DNA of 64,000 bases from the NCBI GenBank assembly GCA_014706295.1, contig JACSVZ010000004.1, forward strand, positions 496,001 through 560,000, read 5' to 3'. The position numbers and the translations under genes were made by a program. Numbering within the stretch: the stretch's first letter is position 1; each line of letters starts with the position of its first letter. The notes beneath the pieces are model-generated. The model saw nothing but the letters and a program-made list of their open reading frames with translations. It ran no database searches and was not told the origin of the DNA. Source of the stretch: Lycocorax pyrrhopterus obiensis. Its lineage: Eukaryota; Chordata; Aves; Passeriformes; Paradisaeidae. This document shows, piece after piece, positions 12,101 to 21,000 of the stretch.

Positions 12101-14449
12101 TGCTGTAACAGTTAATTCTCCCCCGTGTTTGCCCCTGTTCGATTATTCCCCCAGCCCCAACACAATGCACGCGCTGCACACAAAAGATCAAAATGATTCC
12201 AGCTTGTTTGAGAGATTCAAAAGGGCCTGTGATGCTCCAGACACAAGAGCGGCCATTTAGCAGAGCAGGCTCGGGCTGCACACACATCAAGGTAGATCAA
12301 AGGCAGCGGAGATTGCACATTTCCATGGGGCCGGGGCACAGCGCCGGGATCCGGAGGAGCGCGCGCGGGGAGGAAGTGCAGGCAGCAGCACTGGGGGGCA
12401 TTTATTTTTGTTTGGATTTTGTCTTTCCGTGCTCTGCGTGCTCTGAAAGGTGGCAGCAGCTCGACAGGGCCCGCTCCTCTGTACCTTAACTCGGTGCTGG
12501 TGTGAATCAGTGCGGATAACAGCGAACGATGCCAGGAACAGCTGGACCGGTGTCCCTGCTGCACATGAATTTCTCCACCTTTTAGGTGAAGAAGCCCATC
12601 ATTAATTAGTTGTTTGGGGGGCAAAAAAAAAAGGTAATTGCAGAAGTTACTGGGTTGTTGTTTTTTTAAACCATTTCACAGTATTTTTTTCATAAGTCAC
12701 TTATGTTTTTCTAATTGCAGACGTTGTGCTGATTATTTGAAATCTTTTACAGGACTGAATTGCGGAAGGAAACAGTAACTGCCATAAAATCCAAAGGTAA
12801 GAGACGAATGTTGCGCTACTGAAAATTAGTGTCTTTCTAGTAAAGTACAGAGAAGGGAAAGCATGGAATTTCCTTGACTCAACATGGGAGCCAGCAGGGA
12901 GCTGAGGAGGACAGATCCAGGGCACAGAGGAGGTGTTTGCGGGGCGAGTGGTGTGGAACCAAGTGTCGGGATCTTTGCAGGGCTTAATCAAACGCCAGTG
13001 AACAGCAGGTGGAGGGAACCTGGAGAAGGAGAAACCTGAGGGTTCCTTGGTCTTCCCTGTGACATGGGGGCCACAGCAGGACGTGGGTGCAGCTGGATGG
13101 TTTTGTCTGTGGCCAGGCTGGTTTTGTTCTGAATTGGTGCCTAGGCCCTGCGTGTTTTCGCTCCCCACGCATTCCGGTTTCCCCCTCACACCCTGCAAGG
13201 CCTGCGGGGGCCTGCAGCCGCCTCTCACGGAGCCTCCTGCCGGCGGGGCAGCGCTGGGAGCCAGGAGCTCTGCCTGGAGCCCTGCTCCGGGTGCCTGGCA
13301 GTCTGGAACGGCCTGGTTTTAGAGGTGTGGCACGGAACTGAGGTACGGATGCCATCAAGGACGGCTGCTTTGGTGGCACTTGAAAGGCTCTCGTGTCCCC
13401 GGCCCCTTTCCTCAGAGCTGTTCGGCGTGGGAGTGAGCACGGGGCTCGCTCTGATGTCCCTGGCGGAGCGCAGCCCTGCGGCCCAGGGGGCCGGGGATGG
13501 AGGATGAAAGATGCAGCTGCTGCATTTGTAGATAAGGTGTTTATGGAGCTGGTGCCGTCAGAGGCACCAAAGTGCCTCAAACGCGAGCCACAGTCTCTGT
13601 GAGCATGACAGCCTTCCTCCTCCCGCTGTCCCTGGCTGAGCTCTGGGCCTCATCCCGGGCATTGCGGCTCCCACGCTGCCTTTGGACAGCCAGCAGCCTC
13701 TGGAATGGGTGGGAACAGAGAGCACGGCTCTGTCAGCCACTGCGGCCTTCACTTCATGTGCCACGCTTCCCGTTCTGTTCTGTCCATGGGTCAAATGAAT
13801 TCACATCTCCAGAAATCCCTCAGGCACTCGGAACTGCCGTGGGATTCTGCTGCTGTCAGTGAAAGGGTTTGCTGATTCCCAGAGCCTAAGGTTAAAGCTG
13901 CAGGATCAGGCCTGCCTGGACCTGATGTGATCTGGTCTCAAAGTGGTGATTTTTCACATGCGACATCATTGCCATTTCTGTGCCAAATCTCTGATGTCAC
14001 GGCCCGCTGGTGACTTCACCGCAGGGTCAAGTAGTGGGAGAAAGGGGAAGAGAATAGACAAAGCTGCGATTCAGGCAGCAGCTGGTCAAGTAAATTGCTT
14101 GGAGTGGAAACGTTCTGCCCGGCTACCTTGCAGCACAATGGAGTGGGAGCACTGAATGAGGCCGCTGTCCGGGCACAGCCGCTCCGCTGCCGGACACCGT
14201 GCCGGACACGCACACCTGGGGCCGGGGCTCCCAGCTCCCACCCCGGGGTCAGCCTCGGGAGAGCTGTCCCGTGCTCACGTCCGTGACAAACGGTATCGCC
14301 ACGGAAAAGGTTTTACAGCTCTGCTTTCTGTCTCCTCACCCGCAGCGTTCTGGGGCGAATCTGACGACAGCACCTCCGAGCTCGAGGCTGCGCTGCGCCC
14401 ACGGACCCACAGCGCGGATTCAGACGACTTCGGTGACTTCTATGATTGA
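19..14449 (+). CDS. KIZ: KIZ (kizuna centrosomal protein), 3' part, seven clear exons
   Basis: Partial gene: the window opens 18 nt upstream of an internal exon, and the 5' half lies outside. Kizuna is a PLK1 substrate at the mitotic centrosome that helps keep pericentriolar material together; human mutations cause a retinitis pigmentosa (family knowledge). Coding exons read here are 19-183, 1359-1494, 2216-2357, 5750-5904, 6456-6555, 12753-12796 and 14346-14449. Recognisable kizuna-like stretches include LTQGDLEVIEAVVLRQL, LSHHGLFLKQRQVRLPE, DESSLSLPSIPTN and the acidic C-terminus ending DSDDFGDFYD. All junctions are in phase except 5904/6456, which is off by one nucleotide modulo three, so one small exon or another donor is missing (candidate 6110-6155). 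The protein is acidic and Ser-rich with no enzymatic motif. XRN2 lies downstream on the same strand, as in other vertebrates. Confidence 0.9.
184..1358 (+). other. KIZ intron (between exons a and b)
   Basis: I see no gene here. It contains T-rich tracts (640-655, 1003-1025) and an imperfect GTG/GAT triplet repeat at 1154-1193. I recognise no transposon remnant. Confidence 0.6.
1154..1193. repeat. (GTG)n/(ATG)n triplet microsatellite
   Basis: About eight GTG units run into ATG-type units in the intron before KIZ exon b. It is purely intronic. Confidence 0.85.
1359..1494 (+). CDS. KIZ: KIZ internal coding exon b
   Basis: The acceptor is TTCCTCAG ending at 1358 and the donor CCAG|GTGGGC begins at 1495. 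It completes the split Arg codon and ends on a codon boundary. It encodes a well conserved kizuna block: LRTRLSHHGLFLKQRQV, then an EMFEQLLASGEE helix. Confidence 0.88.
2216..2357 (+). CDS. KIZ: KIZ internal coding exon c
   Basis: The acceptor is AATCTCAG ending at 2215 and the donor CCAG|GTAATG begins at 2358. Phase is 0 in, 1 out. It encodes the Ser-rich SDESSLSLPSIPTNGG stretch that resembles the corresponding part of vertebrate kizuna. Confidence 0.85.
2358..5749 (+). other. KIZ intron c-d, with AT-rich candidate regulatory islands
   Basis: No gene was recognised. Two stretches stand out from the surrounding repeat-free DNA: about 2860-3010 (CAATTAGG, TTTGCACAGCAAATGC, TTTAAGCTAATT) and about 3175-3750 (many TAATTA-like and ATTAC motifs around TTTAATTCC and AGTAATTATATGG). 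These could be regulatory, but there is no direct proof. Confidence 0.35.
5750..5904 (+). CDS. KIZ: KIZ internal coding exon d (3' end uncertain)
   Basis: A strong pyrimidine tract and acceptor CTGGGCAG end at 5749, and the phase matches exon c. It encodes GSGTSLLGVPEAEQDLCRC onward. The donor chosen at 5905 (GTGACA) is weak. It leaves the frame complete, whereas the next sure exon (6456) needs one carried-over base. Either the donor is elsewhere or a further exon of length 1 modulo 3 follows. Confidence 0.65.
6110..6155 (+). CDS. KIZ: Candidate small KIZ exon that would restore the reading frame
   Basis: A long pyrimidine tract (6073-6108) leads to a strong acceptor, TCTTTACAG, ending at 6109. 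From there the frame is open. A GT at 6156 (GAAA|GTGTGG, weak donor) gives a 46-nt exon that begins on a codon boundary and leaves one base, exactly what is needed between exons d and e. The peptide would start NGNEIHR. The call rests on phase and the acceptor only; I do not recognise the peptide. Confidence 0.3.
6228..6247. repeat. Perfect 8-bp inverted repeat (AATTCGAT/ATCGAATT)
   Basis: Two 8-nt arms that are exact reverse complements are separated by TTTT, in the KIZ intron between exons d and e. It lies in an AT-rich patch and could be a short hairpin or a paired homeodomain-type site. It may be chance. Confidence 0.5.
6456..6555 (+). CDS. KIZ: KIZ internal coding exon e
   Basis: The acceptor is CCTGCACAG ending at 6455 and the donor CCAG|GTAAAG begins at 6556. 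The frame is fixed by the downstream junction (AG|G ACT GAA). It reads WDRSHNSPKGSDSLEAHSES and then a Ser/Gly-rich end, fitting the acidic, serine-rich tail of kizuna. Confidence 0.8.
6556..12752 (+). other. KIZ intron e-f (6.2 kb)
   Basis: The longest intron in the KIZ portion. I recognise no coding sequence or transposon. It holds a CAG triplet run at 7315-7332, the strong candidate regulatory island at 7690-8340, and smaller AT-rich islands near 9660-9810 and 11940-12700. The stretch 10680-10990 is of unknown origin. Confidence 0.5.
7690..8340. promoter_or_regulatory. Candidate developmental enhancer in a KIZ intron
   Basis: A repeat-free, AT-rich island dense in transcription-factor-like words: TAATTG at 7891-7896, the forkhead core TGTTTAC at 7906-7912, CATTGTGCAAAT at 7954-7965 (SOX- and octamer-like), and CTTTGCATAGCAATG at 8063-8077. 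On the other strand the last resembles the composite SOX/POU site CATTGTNATGCAAA with few mismatches. The motif words are seen directly. That it is a conserved enhancer, perhaps of the neighbouring NK2 genes rather than KIZ, is inference. Confidence 0.4.
12753..12796 (+). CDS. KIZ: KIZ penultimate coding exon
   Basis: The acceptor is TTTTACAG ending at 12752 and the donor AAAG|GTAAGA begins at 12797. This 44-nt exon reads TELRKETVTAIKSK, with both ends splitting codons that join exactly to its neighbours (Arg upstream, Ala downstream). It is separated from exon e by a 6.2-kb intron. Confidence 0.85.
12797..14345 (+). other. Last KIZ intron
   Basis: GC-rich in its middle (13150-13500) and otherwise unremarkable. 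No gene or recognisable repeat was seen. Confidence 0.5.
14346..14449 (+). CDS. KIZ: KIZ terminal coding exon with stop codon
   Basis: The acceptor is CACCCGCAG ending at 14345. It encodes AFWGESDDSTSELEAALRPR and the conserved acidic end SADSDDFGDFYD, then TGA at 14447-14449. The short 3' UTR runs to a polyadenylation signal at 14564. Confidence 0.92.
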
Positions 14450-14563
14450 GATTCTCGCACCGGCTTTTGGGAAGAAACAAACTCTATTTTCTTTCACACG
14501 GTGAGTGTGCCATGGGCTGCAGCGCTGCTCGTCACTTCATTGGCAAAGAAAACTTACATACCG

Positions 14564-14569
14564 AATAAA
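14564..14569 (+). terminator. KIZ: KIZ polyadenylation signal AATAAA
   Basis: A canonical AATAAA lies 115 nt after the KIZ stop. It is followed by a GT-rich stretch (TGTGTGTGTG around 14590-14599) that suits a downstream cleavage element. The implied 3' UTR is about 135 nt. Confidence 0.8.
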
Positions 14570-14589
14570 CGTGATGGGTCCTATACACT

Positions 14590-17500
14590 GTGTGTGTGCT
14601 CTCTCTGATGTGCAGTTCTCTCCTGCCCCCCGACAGTCCCCTCCTGAGGCTTGTCTGCATCCCAGTATTGGGACTCCAGCGCTAGACGGGGTTTGGGAAG
14701 AAGCAGACAAGCATTGTGGGTATGCAGACAGGCGCTGCTGGGGCGGGCTGGCATGTTTGATCTTTATCTTCTTCTGCAACAGATCAAGAAGAAGTAATGC
14801 ATAAAATGCCCATTTGTAATTCAGCACATTTTGGAACAGAGCAGCATTTACATGTGGCGAGCCCCAGCGCTTTCCTGCTTTTCCATGCTTTGTGAAATCC
14901 GTGCTGGCGTTGCTGTGTGGACATCACAGTAATTGGACGACTCTAGGAGCTTCATGCATTTTTAATTTTCTTCTTTTCATTCCTTTTATCTAAAATTAAG
15001 TTCATTAAACATGAGATTTTCTTTGGGAGGGAGAAACCAGGGGACACGTTAAAAAAAAGCTGTTCATGATGACGAGAAGTTCAAAAGCAGAAAGCAGCAC
15101 CCCAGTTAAGCCGTGCTGTGCTGCAGCCCCGCATCTCCCAACACGGCCACCAATCTCTGCACCCCGCCCCTCAAAACCCAGCTAGAAATGGGAACAACAT
15201 TCAGTTTAATACGAGGAAGGTGTAGGCTGAGAGATCAACAGCACGAAGTGAACTGCAGAAGGCTTGGAACTGAGCAGGAACCCTTGGCACAGCCGGCTGC
15301 TGTGGGTCTCGGTCTGCCATCGGTGAGGGTGCAGCCTGGAATGTTCTGGGAACTGGGCAGTCCGCTGCACCGAGGACGGAGCTGGGTGAGTCTGTGACCA
15401 GGGCTGACATCCTGAGAGACGGCTGGGCTCGACTAAAGCCGGACTTTACTGAGGACTTTCACGTCCTTTTTACCACACCAACCCGCCGTGTCCTGCGGGA
15501 CTGCTGCCCCCAGACAAAGCCCTGTGCCGTGGGGTGGGCACGATGCTCAGTGGAGAGGAGGAGCAGCCCCACTGGACAAGTCCAGCAGCCCGCGCCGCCA
15601 AGGAGCATTGCCTGAGCTGCGCGGCGTCTTTGCAGCTCTAAGCTCTCCCCGAGTGACTCCGATGTCAGCCCGCTCTCTGTCTGCTGCATGACACCAGTCT
15701 GCGCGGCTTTCCGTCGCCGCGGTCCGGCTCAGCCCCAGACAGAGGCCCGTGACAGGTGACAGATGGCTGCGGAGCCGCGCGCAGGCAATCTCTGCCTCTC
15801 GGTGTCGGAGCGATAGCCGAGTTCCTCCGCAGCGTTATTTATGGTACTCTTATTGTGCACAGACTCATTAGATGCAAGACATCCTGCCAGTCAACCTCCC
15901 CGTGCTCCTTCACGGCTGTCACGCCGCCAGCCCGGGGCTGATGGCAGGTGACGCTGACGGACAGGGGGACTGGAATCAATACAGCCCGAGCAGATTTCCA
16001 TCGGCACGCCACTCATCCACGGGAAGTGCCCGAGCGGGAAGCCTTCCCTGCTCCTGCCGTGGGTGCGCCGCGCCGCTCCGTGCCGTGTTCGTGGATGCGC
16101 GGCGCGGAGGTGAGACCCGGGCCCGGTGCAGCCGCTGGTGCCCAGACCGACTTTTCAAGGAGTTGTGTGTTGCAGCATTAATTTTTCCAGCACTCGTTTA
16201 CCCAAGTAATTATAAGATAAGACGATCGCGTTCCGTTTGCGTCCGCCAGCCTTCTGTTTCCTTCGGCATTATCAGGAAAACAACTGATTGCTCATCAATA
16301 CAAACAAAGTGTTAACGCTAAGCCGCCGTGCTCCCTACAAAATTCCAGGAGGAGAAGCAGCACGACAATAGGAAGCTTCAATCGGGGAGCGTTTTGTAAG
16401 GAACAGACAAAGGACAATCTTCAGCTGATACCACAGGTGCGGCGCCACTACAAAGTTGCAGGGGAAATTTATTCAAGTCACAGATTTTATTGAGAGGAAC
16501 GACAACAGAAAACGGCTTAACAACAGCCAAGTGAGGATAAGAATAATGAGAGACACAATATTGGGTTAATTTGTTCTACAGAGAATTAGCCAGGTACCAA
16601 GGCTCCCCTCCGCTCCCCAAACCGGCGGCGTTGACTCAGCAAGCACTGCTGAGATTTTGTTATTTTTGTTAATGACTCCCGGGCCGCTTTTCCCTGTCCT
16701 CGGCCCCGTGGCTGCCCTGCTAACGGAGCTGGCGTGCGGGGACGGGACATGGCGGAGCAAAACCCGCCTCGTGTTAATCCCGTTTAATTCCTGACCGTTT
16801 AATTCCATTTCGGCGCCGTCAAACGGCCACAAATTAACAGTATTTGCTTATGCTACGGGCAGAGCGAGCGGACGGGGGCTCTTTGCCTCGTGCCGCTCTC
16901 ACGAATCCCATGGAGCCATTTCCCACTGGAAACGTCCCCTCAGAGGGCACAGAGCAGCCGTGCCCTGAATCGCTTCTGTCGGTGCAAAATGCAGAATGTA
17001 TCGAAATTGTCTGAAGTCAGGATGTTCTTTAATGTAAGATCTTGGTATACTTCCACGCAGAGACCAAATTAGCGCATCCCTTCCTCAAGGACACCCTGGA
17101 AGTACCAAGCTTCAAGGATGTAGTAAACCCAGACGTTGAGGTCTGTCTTTGTGTGCGTTCCTAACTCGTCGAAACACTCAAATTCCGTGTATCCTGTAGC
17201 TGAACCATGTTCACTGTAACGCCGAAACTCACACCTACGGGTCAAAGAGAGGTGCAGACCCTTCCCCTGAGCACGTGGAGGGGCTGGCTGGGGTTACGTA
17301 ACTCGTGTGGAAGTTACTAATCCTAAGAGAGGATCCTAAGATCAATCCTAAGAGAGGGGCTGTGCTTGGGAAGTTTGCAACTCTGGACTTCTGTGTATAA
17401 ATAACGGTGTTGGAAGTCCGGTGGTTGTGCTGGCTTTATGGAACACACCGAGCACCCGGCTCACACAGCGCTGAAATAAATCATCGATGTCTCTCTTAAT

Positions 17501-17779
17501 TATTGGCTTGTGGGGCAACACTGCTGTGTGTGCGGCCAAAGGAACCCCACGCTTGCTTTTTATTAACAAGGGAGGGTGTTTTTCCTGTTAAACCGCTTGT
17601 TTAAGGCTGGTTTTGGAGGGAAGCTGTCACACGCTGTGTCTTGGCTGAGAGTGAGGGCAGCAGTGCGGCTGTCTCAGGAGTTAGCATTCCCTCAGGCTTT
17701 GCTTTATCCTCCCCGATATCATTTTCGTGCCCACAGGCTTCGCTTTTCCCCTCCGGGCGTCCCTTTCGTGCGCCCAGGA
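14590..17779. other. KIZ-XRN2 intergenic spacer
   Basis: No gene was recognised between the KIZ poly(A) site and the XRN2 CpG island. The AT-rich island at 16140-16560 is listed separately. A short duplicated AATCCTAAGAGAGG occurs near 17319 and 17344. Confidence 0.5.
16140..16560. promoter_or_regulatory. Candidate regulatory island between KIZ and XRN2
   Basis: AT-rich and repeat-free. It has AAGTAATTATAAG near 16204, a forkhead-like ATACAAACAAAG near 16288, GTTAACG, GACAAAGGACAAT and CAAGT-type NK2-like words (TTCAAGTCA near 16472, CCAAGTGAGG near 16528). The composition is like that of deeply conserved non-coding elements. This is motif-based inference only. Confidence 0.3.
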
Positions 17780-18022
17780 GCCGCCCAGACACGTTTCGGG
17801 GGGGTCCCGCCCCCTCACGCTCCTCGCCTCCCCTCAGGCCGCCATTGCGGCGCCCTCCGCCCACACCTAAGATGGCGCCGGCGGCGCCCCGCGCGCGCGC
17901 TCCACGTGACCGCCCCCCTTCCCGCCCCCGCCCCTTCCCGGCGTGCCCCGCGCCGCCCCCCGACCCCGGAAGTGCCGCCGGTGCCGCCGGTCCCGCTCGC
18001 CGCGGCCCGTCCCGGTCCCGCT
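17780..18022 (+). promoter_or_regulatory. XRN2: XRN2 CpG-island core promoter and 5' UTR
   Basis: A TATA-less, CpG-dense promoter. YY1-type elements are seen as GCCGCCAT (reverse ATGGCGGC) at 17838-17845 and AAGATGGCGCCGG at 17869-17881. An E-box CACGTGAC is at 17903-17910 and an ETS/GABPA site CCGGAAGTG at 17966-17974. These are typical of housekeeping promoters, so XRN2 transcription probably starts between about 17880 and 18000. The start codon context has a G at -3 and at +4. Confidence 0.75.
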
Positions 18023-18097
18023 ATGGGGGTCCCGGCCTTCTTCCGCTGGCTCAGCCGCAAGTACCCCTCCATCATCGTCAACTGCGTCGAGGAGAAG
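18023..18097 (+). CDS. XRN2: XRN2 exon 1 (residues 1-25)
   Basis: The ATG at 18023 opens [20 protein letters not shown], the invariant XRN N-terminus. The donor GAAG|GTGAGC begins at 18098. The exon ends on a codon boundary. Confidence 0.96.
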
Positions 18098-21000
18098 GTG
18101 AGCCGGCCGCCCGGCACGGCACGCGCCCGCCGGCGGCCGCCTCGGGGGCTCCGCGGGGCGGGCGCGGGGGGTCGGGGCCGGTTGGGCCGCTCCGGTGCAG
18201 CCCCCGGTGCTGAGTCCCCGCTGTGCCCCCCCGAGCTCCCCCGGGGCTCTTCCAAGGCGGTTCGGTGGGTGGGTGGGTGGGTTGGGGCTTTGTCTGGGTG
18301 TTGTTTAGGATTTGGGGAGGTTTGGGCGTTTTGGAGTTTTTTTCCGGACCTTTAATCCCGGTGGAAGCGGGAGGAGTTGTCCCAGCGGCTCGTTCGTTCC
18401 CGCTGGCGCGCGTGAGCGCTCCTGGGAGGAATGCGCACATGGAGGAAGTGGGAACGGGCGCTCGGAGCGGGAATCGGGCTTCTCCTCCAGCTTCCCCCCC
18501 ACTCTCCAGCCGGCTCGCTGCAATTCCAGCCCTTCCCTTCCCTTCCAGCTCTGCCTTCGTGCACCTTCGGGCCGGAAGAGTAGGATTTGTGACACTGGTG
18601 AAACTTGGGTAGGGAGCGGTGGGGATGCTGTTTGCTGTTCCTTGTACGTCTCTCACAGTCCCCGCTTTTCCACAACTTTTTTTTGGGAATTAGAAGCCGC
18701 GGCAAGCTTCGGGAGCGCAGCTGCCTGTCTTGGAAAGAGTGAGGAAACGCCAAGGAAGTGGTTAAGAGCAGCTTGGGGGTCTGGACGCTCCTCGGTCTCC
18801 CTGTTTCCAGGCACACCGTTCCAGGATCCTGCTCCAGGCATGGGCTCGGGAAAGGCAGTGCCAGCGCAAGGAGGCAGGGCGGGAGTGGGACTTTGGAGAA
18901 GGAGCTGAGCTGTGCCCTGGAGCCGCGTGGGGTTTGTGGGGTACCCACAGGTGCTCACTCGCTTCCACAGCCGTGTCGTTTTCAGGTCTTACTCGTTGTT
19001 CTGTGGGTCTCTTGTTTTGTTATTAGTCGTTCTCCGGCTCCCTGCTTTTCCCTGGGGCTTTGTTGTTTGGAAAACCCCCCCAAGCCCAGGACGTCACGCT
19101 GCTTCCAACTCTGTGCTTGTGCTCTGTAACCTGGAGCGGCCTCAGAGGGGTTTGTCTCGTTGCTGGTGTGTTCTAGGACAGGATAAACATCTCCTGCCCG
19201 AACAGGGAGCTGATTATTCTAAAGACACCCTCTAAAACCTGGCTTTCCACAGCAGCAGCGCCCAGGTGGTTTCGGTGAAGGCTCTGGCACGGCCTTGCTG
19301 CAGGATCCCACCGGTGCCTTTCCAGGTGGTATTGCAGCTGAGATGGTGTTTGTTTACGTGGCTTTTTGGGCTGGTTCCTTCAGGCACGTCCCTGCAGCCA
19401 CGGGAGTGTTGTGCCATCCTATGGGACACGCTGGGAGGGGACAGGGAGGATTGGGGGGGGTCTCCCTTAGATTTACTGTGCCCTGAGCATGGCAAGTTCC
19501 CCTCTTCAGGGCTAACTCAGAGCGTTTCCGAGGAGGCAGACTCTGGAGGTCCTGCTTCCCAAACTGCTTTTCCAAATAATTTGTGTTCTCGTTTGTTGGC
19601 TTGTACTGGCTGCGTTCTGCTCTTCCCTAGCACTGGTTTGGAAAGCTCAGAGCTCGTGCCGGGGCTTCTGCCTCTCTGCTCCTCCTTCCGAGGCATGCCT
19701 CCCCCTGGGGAAACACCTGGGAAGGAGATGGAGTGTGGGAGCACGGTGGAGGAGACGGGGGAGAAGAGGGTGAAGGGCTGGAATTCGGTGTGGAGGCTGC
19801 GCAGGTGCCCAGCCTGCCTGCAGCAGGACGTTCAGCTCTGTGCTTTCCCGGGGTGCTCGTGTGTTTCGGGTTCAGGCAGTGGAGCAGAGGCTTGGTTAAA
19901 ATTGTGAGTTGCTCCTGTGGTTTTATTGCAGCTGTGATTTCAGCCCCTCTCAGCAAGGTGGGAAGTTTATTTTGCCTGTCGCTGCAAGAAGTGGATTTTT
20001 AACGGGGGATAATTAAGATCTAAGAATCTGTCTGGGAATTTTTATAGAAAAAGGAGGGGGCTGTGGGCTTTACAGTTTTTTTCCCGTTAATGCTGTGCTC
20101 CAGCAGCACTGGCTCTGCTGGTCTCTGCACCAAACTCCTGGGTTGTGTCATCCCTGCTGTGACCTGTCCTGAGGCTCTGGGAACCCTCGGGTGATCCAGC
20201 TGTCCCTGGATAATAACCCTTAAAAGCAGCCACAATTTAAACAGCAATTAGCATCTGTAAGAGTGCAGGGCAGTTTTCTCTGAGAGCAGATTGGCCTTTT
20301 TCAGCGCATTTGTAAACGTTTAGATTAATCTCCGTGTAATCAAAGCTGCTCCCACGTTTAGGCCAAACAAAGGTGCCCTTTTTCGGTCTTTAGTAACTGA
20401 GCTTGTAGCAGCCAAAGTTCTTTATTAAAATAAGTGGAGAGACACAACAAATTCCTCGAGTTAGATTTGCCACCAGTGAAGTGGCAGCTCCTGCTGTCCT
20501 CATCCACGTTTCCTTGTTCCAGCTCGAGAGCGCGTTGCAATTACAGCCGGGACAGCACGTGGATAAATGGCATTCATTAACATTTTTTATATTCAAATCT
20601 GGTCATAAATCTGAGAGTGGACTAGGACAGCAGGGAGAAGCTGTAGTTTGTCTTGCTGTAGATGAATTTAAGCTTCTCTCACGATGTAATCAGCTCCGTG
20701 TGTGTTTTAGGATTGCTGTAAATCTCTCTAATCAGAATTTTTGTATCTCCCGGTAGCTTGTCTCTTTGAAATATTGAAAAGTTGATCCTTGTTCTCTTAC
20801 CTTGCTAGATTAATCAGATTTAAGAAAAAGAAATAATCTTCTTCTTAAGCTGAGCAGGAAGAATGAGAGGAAGATCTTGAAGATAATAAAAAATCCAGGA
20901 GAGAATATTCTTAACCAAATGGATAGGAATTAATAAAGCTGCAACTAAAGTATCGTGTTTGAAGATCTGTTTTCAATGGTTTTTTCAATAGAGGCCGTGG

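Noticed and set aside
17576..18355. 259-codon plus-strand frame running through the XRN2 start
   Set aside because: It only contains XRN2 exon 1 in frame. The upstream part is promoter and the downstream part is intron 1, marked by a clear GTGAGC donor.
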